A stretch of DNA of 40,401 nucleotides from a virus, in IMG/VR virus record IMGVR_UViG_3300037264_000908, positions 1 through 40,401 of that record. One strand, written 5' to 3'. Under the pieces are notes generated by a model. It worked only from the letters and a program-made list of their open reading frames with translations. It had not been told where the DNA came from and made no database searches. Of the stretch, positions 6,802 to 15,291 are shown one piece after another. The position numbers were made by a program, and so were the translations under genes. The stretch's first letter is position 1. Each line of letters opens with the position of its first letter.

Positions 6802-7707
6802 TTAAAATTGAAAAAACTTCGATAGATTCTTTTCTGATTCTGATGGTTGTGACCATTTCATTGCACTATACAAATCCATAAGTTTACTCCATAACTCTCG
6901 TTCAAAAATTTTGTTTGCGTCAATATACTGTTCAACAAACTTTGTTACTTCTGGCGGGTCGTCATATCCACGAAACGCTATTTCTTCTAGTCCCAATGGA
7001 TTTTGTTTCAGATATGCCCACTTAATCTTATCACTTTCTACTAATGGAACATACTGTTTATCAAGTCCCATATATTTCAAGAAGTTGTTGTAATTGATAG
7101 CCGCTTTCACATGTGCAGGCGTTCCTTTAATTGCATTGCCAAATGGTGATTTTGTTTTTCCTAACATCACGTTGGTACTATGTTTTGTGTATTTACCAAT
7201 ACCTTTAACACTTGTAGGTTTTGCAACCTCATCAATTCCTAGTTGTAATAGGTTCTTTTTGAATGATAAAACTTTTTCATCAATGTCCACTTTTGTTGCA
7301 TTTTTCAAAATGTCTTCCAACGACTGTTTAAGAAACTTTCTAAACGCTTTTGGAAAATTTGAACGGACGGAATCTATTCCTTTTACATCAATTTTGTTAA
7401 CTTGAATACCATTCTCGTTAATAATCCATAACACGTATCGTTTCTTTGCAATCCACAACCCCGATTTTGCAATCACTTCTTGCTTTATATGAAACCTATG
7501 TTCATCTATATTCAAAAATCGTTTCGCAAATAAATCAAATGATTTGTTTAGGAATAATTGAACTTCATTCGCAATTTCCTCGGTTGCCTTTTCCATACTC
7601 GGCGAGTCATTGATGCTTATATTAGGATATCGTTTATTAATTATAGGTAACGCAGAAACATATACAGAATCCGTGTCCATGTATATGATATGGTCAATTG
7701 GTTTCAT
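6802..7707 (-). CDS. 43: Family B DNA polymerase, C-terminal part (gp43B)
   Basis: This 301-residue protein carries the C-terminal part of the T4-type replicative polymerase. Motif C YMDTDSVY is at residues 9-16 and supplies a catalytic Asp. KSGLWIAKKRYV (palm/thumb, KKRY motif) and the thumb follow. The extreme C-terminus KNLSKFFQF resembles the clamp-binding peptide of such polymerases. I choose ATG at 7707 (MKPIDHIIYMDTD), because AAAGGA lies about 10 bases upstream; ATG at 7728 would add 7 residues but has no SD. The N-terminal part is the gene immediately upstream. No intein fragment is present at either end, so the parts must associate non-covalently. Confidence 0.92.
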   Translation of the reverse strand: MKPIDHIIYMDTDSVYVSALPIINKRYPNISINDSPSMEKATEEIANEVQLFLNKSFDLFAKRFLNIDEHRFHIKQEVIAKSGLWIAKKRYVLWIINENGIQVNKIDVKGIDSVRSNFPKAFRKFLKQSLEDILKNATKVDIDEKVLSFKKNLLQLGIDEVAKPTSVKGIGKYTKHSTNVMLGKTKSPFGNAIKGTPAHVKAAINYNNFLKYMGLDKQYVPLVESDKIKWAYLKQNPLGLEEIAFRGYDDPPEVTKFVEQYIDANKIFERELWSKLMDLYSAMKWSQPSESEKNLSKFFQF

Positions 7708-7742
7708 ATAACAAATTTTCCTTTTCATTATAACGATAAAAA

Positions 7743-9407
7743 TTAATTCGATAATATTTTGTTATAATAGTGATTTACCATTTGTTCGCAATATTTTATG
7801 ATTGCTACCCCAGTAGTGGTTGTAGCTTCCGCACAATCTCTATCATAAAACCTACAGGTGGGAAGACCAAGCACACCATATACACTATTCAATAGAATTT
7901 TTTGCACATGTTGTCGCATTCGGAAATATTCGAATTTGTCTGTATCACCACTCTTTCCAAACTTTGTCATAAGATTTCTATATTCTACACGTTCTTTAAA
8001 CCACGCGTCAAGAATTGATGGAATCAGACCGGTATTCTCCATTTTATACATCACGCCATTAACTGCAATTGAGTATTTATGTTGTTCAACAAAATCTCGT
8101 ACTTCATCAGTTGTAATTTTTCGTGGGTGTTTTTCGTTCACCTGCATCATGTGCGTTGTAGATTTTCCCATCACAAATGTTTCAGGTACCCAATCTTCTA
8201 TCTTTCCTATTTTTGTTTCTGGTGATATATTCAACGACATGATAACAGACGGATACAACGAAGTCATATCTAAATCATAAATCCAAAAATAACGACCGGG
8301 AATCGGTTCTTTTACATATGCACCAGTAAACGATTGTACACCATCTTCTTCTGCGTCCTCATTGCTCTTATATTTTTTATTTGGAGCAACAATACCTAAT
8401 CGTTTCAAATATGTTAAAATTGCACCATCAATAACTCGTGATGAATAATACACATCTTCATATGGAACGTGCGCTCTGTGACAAATAGATTTTACCAAAT
8501 CCAACAATTTCATTTTCTCGTCAATCTTCTTAACAATGATAACGTCGCCCATGTTGTATTCAATAAACTTTTTGATATCATTCTTAAACAGATTATCAAG
8601 CGTTCCACCATATTGCAATTTTCCATGATTGACTTCTTTGCGCCCAATTGCGTCCAAATTATATGAGGACTCTTGTGTGTACGTAAACTTTTTATATAGA
8701 CCAAGATAGTCTAATACCGCCACCCCGGCTATCTTATACATCTGTTTGTAGTCATTCCACAATATCTTTTGAATCGGACTCAACATTAACGAAATCTCTT
8801 TGCCTAACACAACGGTAGCCCGATGGTATAAATACGGAATATCGAATCGCTCTACGTTCCAACCGCTTACAATTGTTGGTTGTATTTCTGTCCATTTAAG
8901 AAAAAATTTACTCAACAATTCTTCTTCTGTCTGAAAGAATTCAACAACCGTATCGTCTTCTAATACAAAATTTTCATATTTCAGTGTTTTGTCGAGGACA
9001 TATACCCCTTGCATTTTAGCCGCTTTATCGTACCACGCAATAGACAAGATTTCGTTTGTTGCAGATTGAACATCAGGAAAACCATTCTCTGATGAAACTT
9101 CAATGTCGAATATCAATTCTTTGTGACCTATTGATACTTCGTCCGAATCTGTATATTCATCAATAAGAATACGAGTTAATACAGGAATATCTGATTCAAA
9201 CACCAACCCATTTTCTTCATCTTGTCTTGACCACCTCTTGACTTTTTTTAGCGGTTCGCCATAAACAGAAAATACAGTGCTTACACTCGATTTGGATTTG
9301 ACATATGCATAAGGCGTGTGTTTGAATGTATAATGGCCTTTTTGTGGATTATCGTCCCAAATGTGTATTTCGTTATTTTCTCTATCGTAATATGCGTTTG
9401 TATAAAT
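7743..9407 (-). CDS. 43: Family B DNA polymerase, N-terminal part (gp43A), ATT start
   Basis: With the start used here the product has 554 residues. It has exonuclease motifs (FDIEV about 100-104, SGWNVERFDIPYL 181-193, YNMGDVIIV 284-292), polymerase motif A DLDMTSLYPS (378-387) and motif B KILLNSVYG (503-511). It ends ...HYYNKILSN, just before where motif C should follow; motif C is in the next gene. The reading frame stays open upstream of the first usual start (TTG at 9206) and encodes conserved N-terminal polymerase sequence (YTNAYYDRENN, VFSVYGEPLKKVKRW). The only well-placed start is ATT at 9407-9405, 8 bases after a perfect AGGAG (9420-9416) that overlaps the methyltransferase stop. 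No ATG, GTG or TTG lies between. Confidence 0.9.
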   Translation of the reverse strand: MYTNAYYDRENNEIHIWDDNPQKGHYTFKHTPYAYVKSKSSVSTVFSVYGEPLKKVKRWSRQDEENGLVFESDIPVLTRILIDEYTDSDEVSIGHKELIFDIEVSSENGFPDVQSATNEILSIAWYDKAAKMQGVYVLDKTLKYENFVLEDDTVVEFFQTEEELLSKFFLKWTEIQPTIVSGWNVERFDIPYLYHRATVVLGKEISLMLSPIQKILWNDYKQMYKIAGVAVLDYLGLYKKFTYTQESSYNLDAIGRKEVNHGKLQYGGTLDNLFKNDIKKFIEYNMGDVIIVKKIDEKMKLLDLVKSICHRAHVPYEDVYYSSRVIDGAILTYLKRLGIVAPNKKYKSNEDAEEDGVQSFTGAYVKEPIPGRYFWIYDLDMTSLYPSVIMSLNISPETKIGKIEDWVPETFVMGKSTTHMMQVNEKHPRKITTDEVRDFVEQHKYSIAVNGVMYKMENTGLIPSILDAWFKERVEYRNLMTKFGKSGDTDKFEYFRMRQHVQKILLNSVYGVLGLPTCRFYDRDCAEATTTTGVAIIKYCEQMVNHYYNKILSN

Positions 9408-9420
9408 GGTAGTATCTCCT
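9405..9420 (-). promoter_or_regulatory. Ribosome binding site and ATT start of gp43A
   Basis: The coding strand shows AGGAG (9420-9416), an 8-base spacer and ATT (9407-9405). The SD shares bases with the stop codon of the preceding methyltransferase gene (9421-9419), which suggests translational coupling. Conserved polymerase sequence begins directly after the ATT. Confidence 0.7.
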
Positions 9421-10033
9421 AAAACCGTATTTGTTGTGTTGTGAATATTTTGTTTTTATTCTTGTCAACATAAAATGTCAAATTGGATTTATCACAATCA
9501 TCTTGACATAATCCATTTTTTTCAAATAGAATTGGTTTGTTTCGTTGTGCAAATATCCAAATATTACGACCGGATTTCGTTGACTTATCATAAAACAATT
9601 TATGTGTAGACTTCGCAATCTCACGTGGATTCAATTTTACTTCTACATGCCCTGGGTCGTCATGAAACGACTTGTGTAATGGTGTCGGAAATGTAAATAC
9701 CACATTTTTACAAATACGAAGAATCTCTTTCACAACAATTTCTTTTAATTCTGTAGGAATGTGTTCAATTACTTCTGAACACCACCCCCAATGCCATTGA
9801 CCTTTTTTGAACGTCGTACCTTCTGTCAAATCCACCACATGGTCAATTGAACCTTTATTGTTTTGTCGAATGTCTAATGATGCATATTTATTGGTTCGAT
9901 ATTGTAACACGCCTTTATAAGGCATACTTCTACCCGCACCAATGTCTAATATACTTTTACATCCACGTGGTGGTAAAAATAACAGGTAGTAGCGTATGAC
10001 ATTTTCTATATTTTTGTGTGCATCTACATTCAT
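9419..10033 (-). CDS. Class I SAM-dependent methyltransferase
   Basis: This 204-residue protein has a Rossmann methyltransferase fold. Motif I is SILDIGAGRSMPY, the acidic end of strand 2 is YASLDIRQ, and WGWCSEVIEHIP is the typical xxEVIEHxx segment of small-molecule or glycan methyltransferases. There is no DNA-methylase DPPY/NPPY motif, so a nucleic-acid target is not indicated. The start is ATG at 10033, which overlaps the glycosyltransferase stop as TAATG, with AAGG 8 bases upstream. The coupling suggests both act on the same glycan or modified molecule. The substrate is unknown. Confidence 0.82.
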   Translation of the reverse strand: MNVDAHKNIENVIRYYLLFLPPRGCKSILDIGAGRSMPYKGVLQYRTNKYASLDIRQNNKGSIDHVVDLTEGTTFKKGQWHWGWCSEVIEHIPTELKEIVVKEILRICKNVVFTFPTPLHKSFHDDPGHVEVKLNPREIAKSTHKLFYDKSTKSGRNIWIFAQRNKPILFEKNGLCQDDCDKSNLTFYVDKNKNKIFTTQQIRF

Positions 10034-11523
10034 TACCAAAACCTTGATTTTTGTGTGGTAAATTCGGGGTCTTTTAATGTTTCAGGCAAATCCAAACCAT
10101 CAATTAGTTTTCGTGCTTCATCTTCTTTTGGAAACCACAATCTCGTATACTTAGACTTCGGGTCGTCTACAGCACCATTGTTCATACACCAACTACGCAA
10201 TCGTTCCCACGAATTTCCTGCATGTAACTTTGGATGTGTATTGAATAACAAATGCCTTTTGTATGCGGAATCACCCAGTTCCAAAATGTGTTTTACCCAC
10301 TCACGAGAACCTTTTGGTTCTTGCTTCATTACATGTATATTTTCTATCATCGCCTCAAACAGATTTTTCTTAAACCGTTCATCATGATTTGGTAACTTCC
10401 ATACTAAAGATGGTATTGTACTTAATGAATTGAGTTTTGCGTCAAATTCGCCTTGATTACTAAAATACCACAAATAACCAGTTCCCAAAATCCAATCCAT
10501 AACAGGATGATTCATTACTAAACCAGGTGTACCTAATTCCAACCCATCTTGCACGCTCATGTTCCACGTTGCATATTCGTCCAAAAACGTCAACGTTGCA
10601 TACGCATGTTTAATAAGATATTTGTATTTGTCTGTAGTAAGATTTTCTACGTGCATCCACGTTGGCGCTGGGTCACCAGATTTAGGACGTTTTGCGTCTT
10701 TATCTGTAACCCAAACTAAGTATTTATCCCTATCCAACTTTTCAGTAAATTTAATGAGTTTTGAAATTCCTGTTGAATTGTTCCATCTATGATTGAATAC
10801 AAGTATTCGTTTTCCGTTGGGTAATGGAATCGGCGTTTCTTCTGTTTCATCCCATCTCATTACACTTGACAATGGCATATACGTTACTTTTTTATCAAGA
10901 TACTCATTATTCAAACCTTGTGTGATTTGTGGTTTCTTCCAATTTGATGCAAGATATTCTTTTGATGCTCCACAATGGAAAAACACTTTATCGGATAGTG
11001 TGATTGCTTCCAAATGACGAAAATATCCTTCTGGATAATCTTCGATGGGTTTTGATGCGGGTGAATCAATCCAATGGAAAAATGAAAACTTTTTGAGACA
11101 AGGCCCAATCCTTGCGACTTGTAATGCAGCTTCTACATTGTAGAGTAATTCAGGTTGGTGTATTAATACGAAATCTATATCAATTTCTCTAAGATGTATT
11201 TGAACGTATTTGAGAAATGATTTACTATCAAAAAATGAACGATTATACAGAACACTTGCTGGATATGGATGTTTGATATACGTGATGTTATCAACGGTCA
11301 TGTCTTCTCCCCACTCCATACTATCTCCCACAATATCATTTGATGCAGGTAAAAGTACGTAGTGATGGCAGAATGGGAGCCAGGAAATTGTTTTTTCTAC
11401 TACCCTATAATTTGAATCTGCGGAATGTATAAATTTTTGACCACTCCATCGCACGGGAGAAAGAACGTGTAATACACGCCTTCCATACAGTGGGTGGAAT
11501 GTTGTTTGTTTTGATAACGGCAT
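10033..11523 (-). CDS. GT-B type glycosyltransferase
   Basis: This 496-residue protein has a two-Rossmann GT-B layout. The N-terminal domain includes RRVLHVLSPVRWSGQ and DFVLIHQPELLYN. The C-terminal donor-binding domain starts near KRILVFNHRWNNSTG, continues with KYLVWVTDKDAKR, and has a late acidic/Gly region MSVQDGLELGTPGLVMNHP, equivalent to the nucleotide-sugar-binding ExxxxGxP region. It follows a P-loop gene by 9 bases and is coupled to a methyltransferase. Phage glycosyltransferases can modify phage DNA (as the T4 glucosyltransferases do), virion proteins or host surface sugars. I see no base-modifying enzyme in the window that would decide between these. Confidence 0.8.
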   Translation of the reverse strand: MPLSKQTTFHPLYGRRVLHVLSPVRWSGQKFIHSADSNYRVVEKTISWLPFCHHYVLLPASNDIVGDSMEWGEDMTVDNITYIKHPYPASVLYNRSFFDSKSFLKYVQIHLREIDIDFVLIHQPELLYNVEAALQVARIGPCLKKFSFFHWIDSPASKPIEDYPEGYFRHLEAITLSDKVFFHCGASKEYLASNWKKPQITQGLNNEYLDKKVTYMPLSSVMRWDETEETPIPLPNGKRILVFNHRWNNSTGISKLIKFTEKLDRDKYLVWVTDKDAKRPKSGDPAPTWMHVENLTTDKYKYLIKHAYATLTFLDEYATWNMSVQDGLELGTPGLVMNHPVMDWILGTGYLWYFSNQGEFDAKLNSLSTIPSLVWKLPNHDERFKKNLFEAMIENIHVMKQEPKGSREWVKHILELGDSAYKRHLLFNTHPKLHAGNSWERLRSWCMNNGAVDDPKSKYTRLWFPKEDEARKLIDGLDLPETLKDPEFTTQKSRFW

Positions 11524-11532
11524 AAATAACCT

Positions 11533-12051
11533 TTAGTGAATAAAATTTCCTAAAATTTCTAGTTCGAAGGCTTCTCTTGGTAAAGAAAGTAAATATCCAG
11601 ATACATCTCCAACGCTGTGTTTACATACATATGAAAAATCATTATGTCTAAGTAATACTGGTATAATATCTTGCGAAAGTGTCAATTCATTTAATTTATA
11701 CGATTTGTTTGCCGTGCTACAAAAATAACCCCATTCTACTTTTTCACTCTTTACATGATTCCAAAAGTTGGAATTAAAAAACGCAAATTCATCACAAAAA
11801 AGTTTATTACAAACAGGGTTTCCGTTGTGTAATAAATAAAACACGTCAACATCATTACACGATGCAAATCTAATCCCATTTAAAAATGCAGGCATTTCCT
11901 TTAAAACCCTATCTCTCAAATAATTAGAACTCGCGCGACTGTGTGATATCACATGTGCAATTCCCGTTGGGATTTCACACAAAAATGATTTAACGGATTG
12001 TAATAAACGAGTGGTTTTTCCTGTTTGACGTGGAGAAATTTCTAGATACAT
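11533..12051 (-). CDS. Small P-loop NTPase-like protein
   Basis: This 172-residue protein opens with a Walker A-like motif SPRQTGKTTRLL (about 6-17). It has a Walker B-like KLFCDEFAFF (about 83-92), the layout of terminase/helicase-type P-loop ATPases reduced to a single domain. The SPRQTGKTT form is common in phage terminase-like and packaging ATPases, but the protein is far too short to be a terminase large subunit. The start ATG at 12051 has AAGGAG 8 bases upstream and is the first gene after the promoter at 12087-12115. It leads the replication operon. Its role is unknown. Confidence 0.75.
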   Translation of the reverse strand: MYLEISPRQTGKTTRLLQSVKSFLCEIPTGIAHVISHSRASSNYLRDRVLKEMPAFLNGIRFASCNDVDVFYLLHNGNPVCNKLFCDEFAFFNSNFWNHVKSEKVEWGYFCSTANKSYKLNELTLSQDIIPVLLRHNDFSYVCKHSVGDVSGYLLSLPREAFELEILGNFIH

Positions 12052-12086
12052 AACCAATACTCCTTATGTGTGTATAATACGTGTAT

Positions 12087-12115
12087 AATATAACAAATTA
12101 TTTTGACAAAATCAA
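12087..12115 (-). promoter_or_regulatory. Sigma70-like promoter of the replication operon
   Basis: On the coding strand: -35 TTGATT (12115-12110), 17-base spacer, -10 TATATT (12092-12087). The spacer starts within the palindrome ATTTTG-T-CAAAAT. The 31 bases at 12087-12117 are repeated exactly at 31224-31254 and, with 6 differences, at 27252-27282. Transcription should start near 12080, leaving a leader of about 30 bases before the P-loop gene. Confidence 0.8.
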
Positions 12116-12118
12116 GAA

Positions 12119-12454
12119 CTATTTTTTCACTTTTGGAGATTTCACAGATATTCGAATACCTTTAATAACACCTTCTTTTATCTTTACTTTCACATCTTTT
12201 GGTGTCACCTTTACATCTTCGTTTACAATCTTTGTTCGAATGTATTTCTTTCCTTTGAATATAACCGTAACCTTAATTGTTTTCTTACGTTTCTTCTTTC
12301 TGTCGCCAACCTCTTCTGGAACACCCTTTCCTGTTTTTGTTACTTCTATCGGAAATTCTTCGATAAGAACATCGTAGATATAACCATGTGTAGAAAGTGT
12401 TACCGCCCGTGGCACTCCAACGAGTCCACCCGTTGTTAACTGTAATGCATCCAT
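12119..12454 (-). CDS. Hypothetical protein at the end of the structural block
   Basis: This 111-residue protein has a strand-rich N-terminus (LTTGGLVGVPRAVTLSTHGYIYDVLIEEF) and a strongly basic second half (DRKKKRKKTIKV, then repeated VKV-type strands ending KSPKVKK). It starts 2 bases after the stop of the preceding virion-like gene, with no clear SD, so it is probably translated by coupling. Context suggests a small virion or assembly protein. It is the last gene before the replication promoter. I recognise no family. Confidence 0.65.
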   Translation of the reverse strand: MDALQLTTGGLVGVPRAVTLSTHGYIYDVLIEEFPIEVTKTGKGVPEEVGDRKKKRKKTIKVTVIFKGKKYIRTKIVNEDVKVTPKDVKVKIKEGVIKGIRISVKSPKVKK

Positions 12455-12456
12455 GA

Positions 12457-13281
12457 TTAGAGGTTCACTACAACATAGTCAGAAAGATTTCCACTACCGT
12501 CATAACTAGCACTTACGGCAAGTTGTGCGGTTGGGTTTGAATTACTTTGTGCATCTGATGGATTTCCAAAAGAACGAATCGTAACCGTTTCCAATTTACC
12601 GTTTGCATCGTATGTTGGATTAACCAATCTAAAGTTTTTCTTGCCGGCCAACGACAAAATCAGTTGAACATCCATTGGAACTTGTGTACCTACTTTATAT
12701 CCAAATGTTGTACTTGTTGCATAACTAGCAGTAGGTTCGTTCCATACTGCAGCTGCGATTGCGGCCGGTGTTGCGCTCGAACTACCACTTACGTCAGATA
12801 ATGCTCGTCCTGATGTTCCTGACCCTGTATGTTCTGATAATGGTTCGTCCCACATTGCGTCTGCAAACGATTGTAATTGTTCAGGACTATTCGTTACAAC
12901 TTGTGTCAAACTTGAACGTTCATAGATAATCGTAACCGTATATGCGCCAGTTGTCGTTACAAAAAGTGATGCGGTTGGATTTGACCCTCGCAAATTACCT
13001 TGTAGTGCTAATTCGTGGTCTGCTTCATACGGTTTAACTTTCCAAACGTCATTACTAAGAAAGTAATCTGTTCCTGATAACACACCATTTCCCAAATCGA
13101 AACCACCAACTGCGAAAAATGGAAATTCTAGTTTAAATAATGTAGGATTCGATAACCATTGTCGTTTTGCGTCTGAATATATATCTCGTTTTACCTGAAG
13201 TGTTACACGATTATCACCATCTGGCGCTACTTGGTCGAGAACAAGAAGTTTGTTTGTCGTATCGTAAGTAACTGTTGCCAT
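12457..13281 (-). CDS. Putative virion structural protein
   Basis: This 274-residue protein is strand-rich. The N-terminal VTLQVKRDIYSDAKRQWLSNPTLF segment is similar in kind to TTLQAVYSKCKELWQSQTDLNKLKFP in the 540-residue protein at 13599-15221 and suggests related domains. The middle has a GSSSATPAAIAAAVWNEP stretch; the (A)xAxWxEP motif occurs twice (DAMWDEPLSEH and AAVWNEPTASY). Such a motif is common in phage tail or neck structural proteins. The C-terminus contains NGKLETVTIRSF strands. An exact position in the virion cannot be given. Confidence 0.7.
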   Translation of the reverse strand: MATVTYDTTNKLLVLDQVAPDGDNRVTLQVKRDIYSDAKRQWLSNPTLFKLEFPFFAVGGFDLGNGVLSGTDYFLSNDVWKVKPYEADHELALQGNLRGSNPTASLFVTTTGAYTVTIIYERSSLTQVVTNSPEQLQSFADAMWDEPLSEHTGSGTSGRALSDVSGSSSATPAAIAAAVWNEPTASYATSTTFGYKVGTQVPMDVQLILSLAGKKNFRLVNPTYDANGKLETVTIRSFGNPSDAQSNSNPTAQLAVSASYDGSGNLSDYVVVNL

Positions 13282-13306
13282 TGGTTATTGCTCTTCATGT
13301 TTATTC

Positions 13307-13576
13307 TTATCGTATAAATGTTACATGTTGTCTGACTATAGAATCCCATTCTTCTTCCATAGTAAATCTTCGTTTTACAACTTTTAGTGGAGTATCGGTA
13401 GCAACATCCCACGTTTCCGAAAAGTGTTCCCAACCATCAAATCCGGGTTGAGATGATATACAATCAATTAGTTGTTTATATACATCAGTGGTTTCTGCTC
13501 TACCATTTTTTAAACGATACAACATATAACGAACTTGCTGTCTATCTAATGATTTAATTTTTTCGCCAATTTTCAT
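13307..13576 (-). CDS. Small hypothetical protein
   Basis: This 89-residue, mostly helical, charged protein contains MKIGEKIKSLDRQQVRYMLYRLKNGRAE and RRFTMEEEWDSIVRQHVTFIR. GAGG lies 10 bases before its ATG. It sits between two virion-like genes with short gaps. No family is recognised. It might be a chaperone or minor virion protein by position only. Confidence 0.65.
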   Translation of the reverse strand: MKIGEKIKSLDRQQVRYMLYRLKNGRAETTDVYKQLIDCISSQPGFDGWEHFSETWDVATDTPLKVVKRRFTMEEEWDSIVRQHVTFIR

Positions 13577-13598
13577 AATTTAAATACCTCATCAACTA

Positions 13599-15221
13599 TT
13601 ATGGATTTGCATAGTTACGTTCTTCGGCAGCGTTAACGGGGAAGTTAAGACCTGTTGCGCGTGTTATTGTGAATTGTGCAAATACCCATTCTGCACTCGA
13701 CAAACCACTCGCCGCTACAACCACTGGCGCATTTGAACCAGATGAAGAACTACCACGTTGAACGTTAAAATCATAATCATATGTAAACGTTGTGTTTGTA
13801 ATCATATTACCATTCACAACCGACCCTGTAATTGGAGTTAGTCCATCTGATTTACTTACAATCATTGCATTGATTGTATCATAATCTCGGCCCAAATTAA
13901 CACCAGCATCATCATTCAAGAAATACATCTTGAATGCAGAAGACGCATCTCCGATTAATACAGAATTAAATACGATAGTACCAGCAGATACGAACGGGTA
14001 TACTCGTGCAGTTGATGTAGAACCACTTGTATTCACAGTAATATCATATTGCGTAAGATTGTTTGTATCGTTTAAATCAAAACCGTTTATTGCGACACCC
14101 GGTTTTGTATTCATGTTGTCGCCAACGAATGTTGCAAATAAGTCGGCCGTTGAACCTGTAATATATCCGTATCCATCGCCGGTCAAATTATCATTGATGT
14201 TGGTGTTTTGACGAAGTTGCCATTGCAACCATTCGTAAATTTTTTGTACAGTTCCACCACTACCACTCACAATTCTATCAAATGCATAATACGCAGTACC
14301 AATTTGTTTTTCGCCTGGGAATGATTGCCACTCAAGTGAAGACGATGGATTTGGATTTCCACCAGATGATGCGGCCGTTCCTTTCATTCTATACCAACGA
14401 GAACCACTATACACAACGTTCCACGGGTAATATGTTTTTGCTGGGTTTATATTTGGTGGTACATATGTTTCATAAATAGAACCACTAAGATAATCAATCG
14501 CCATGAATTTATATGGAGCGGATGATGAAATGTTAGTATCTGTTTCTGAAATTTTTGGGTCAGACGCATTTGATAGAGGAATTTTATACAGAGCATATGT
14601 AAGTGTGGTTAAGTCTTGGTCTGTAAGCAAATCCGACTCTGCATATGAATAACCCGCCGTAGAAGTTCTTTCTCTCAAGAAAATTTTGAAGAATGTTCTA
14701 TAATTAAATACACCATTGTTATAAATAAAAATTGGTTCGTTTACTTCTCCAGTTTTGTCAATGGATGCGGTTGGACCTGTTTTTCCATTATTGAGAGAAA
14801 CTTGTTGAATGTATGCTTTGTGTGAACCGGATGCAAACGAACCAAGAGTTGAAACGCCCATATATTGTTGTGTAATAATGTTCGCACTCGAACTCAAATA
14901 TGACCAACCACCGTCACGAAGTAAATCTTTTGTTTGTTGGTCAAACCACACCCAACCATTATATATGTCAAATTTCACTTCCGTAATTGCTTTAAGTGGA
15001 AATTTTAACTTGTTCAAATCGGTTTGTGATTGCCACAATTCTTTACATTTTGAATACACAGCCTGTAACGTAGTTCCAGACGTTTTTCCTGGTGAGTTAT
15101 CGTCCAAATTACCAGCAACACGAAGTGTTATTGATTTTTCACCTGTTGCAACAGAACCCGTTGTTCCATAATCAATTTCTGTACCCCGTGATAACGCATC
15201 TGGGTCGATGATTTTTGCCAT
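13599..15221 (-). CDS. Large putative virion protein
   Basis: This 540-residue Ser/Thr/Gly-rich, strand-rich protein begins MAKIIDPDALSRGTEIDYGTTG. Residues about 45-95 (TTLQAVYSKCKELWQSQTDLNKLKFPLKAITEVKFDIYNGWVW) form a segment also seen in degenerate form in the next gene. The C-terminal third (SGSNAPVVVAASGLSSAEWVFAQFTITRATG) looks like an Ig-like or carbohydrate-facing module. There is no signal peptide or catalytic motif. It lies in the middle of the second structural block, after a TATTTATA-type motif at 15267-15274. A tail or fibre component is the best guess. Confidence 0.75.
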   Translation of the reverse strand: MAKIIDPDALSRGTEIDYGTTGSVATGEKSITLRVAGNLDDNSPGKTSGTTLQAVYSKCKELWQSQTDLNKLKFPLKAITEVKFDIYNGWVWFDQQTKDLLRDGGWSYLSSSANIITQQYMGVSTLGSFASGSHKAYIQQVSLNNGKTGPTASIDKTGEVNEPIFIYNNGVFNYRTFFKIFLRERTSTAGYSYAESDLLTDQDLTTLTYALYKIPLSNASDPKISETDTNISSSAPYKFMAIDYLSGSIYETYVPPNINPAKTYYPWNVVYSGSRWYRMKGTAASSGGNPNPSSSLEWQSFPGEKQIGTAYYAFDRIVSGSGGTVQKIYEWLQWQLRQNTNINDNLTGDGYGYITGSTADLFATFVGDNMNTKPGVAINGFDLNDTNNLTQYDITVNTSGSTSTARVYPFVSAGTIVFNSVLIGDASSAFKMYFLNDDAGVNLGRDYDTINAMIVSKSDGLTPITGSVVNGNMITNTTFTYDYDFNVQRGSSSSGSNAPVVVAASGLSSAEWVFAQFTITRATGLNFPVNAAEERNYANP

Positions 15222-15266
15222 TCAAAATCTCCAAAGTTATATAGATAATATAGTCCTTTCATCTAT

Positions 15267-15274
15267 TATAAATA
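15267..15274 (-). promoter_or_regulatory. Candidate late promoter motif
   Basis: The coding strand reads TATTTATA, 46 bases upstream of the 540-residue virion gene. It is the same 8-mer found in the intergenic gaps at 4277, 23094, 29810 and 39297. Note that it is the reverse complement of the T4 late consensus TATAAATA, so the assignment depends on recurrence, not on the T4 sequence. Confidence 0.4.
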
Positions 15275-15291
15275 TGATAAAAAAGTAAAAA

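Noticed and set aside
7708-7742. Polymerase split read as a third split intein
   Set aside because: The first part does not end with a Cys/Ser-led intein block and the second does not begin with an intein ending in HN. Both ends are plain polymerase sequence.
12093-12117. Palindrome ATTTTGTCAAAAT as a terminator
   Set aside because: It is short, AT-only apart from one pair and not followed by a U-tract. It lies in the spacer of a repeated promoter, so an operator is more likely.
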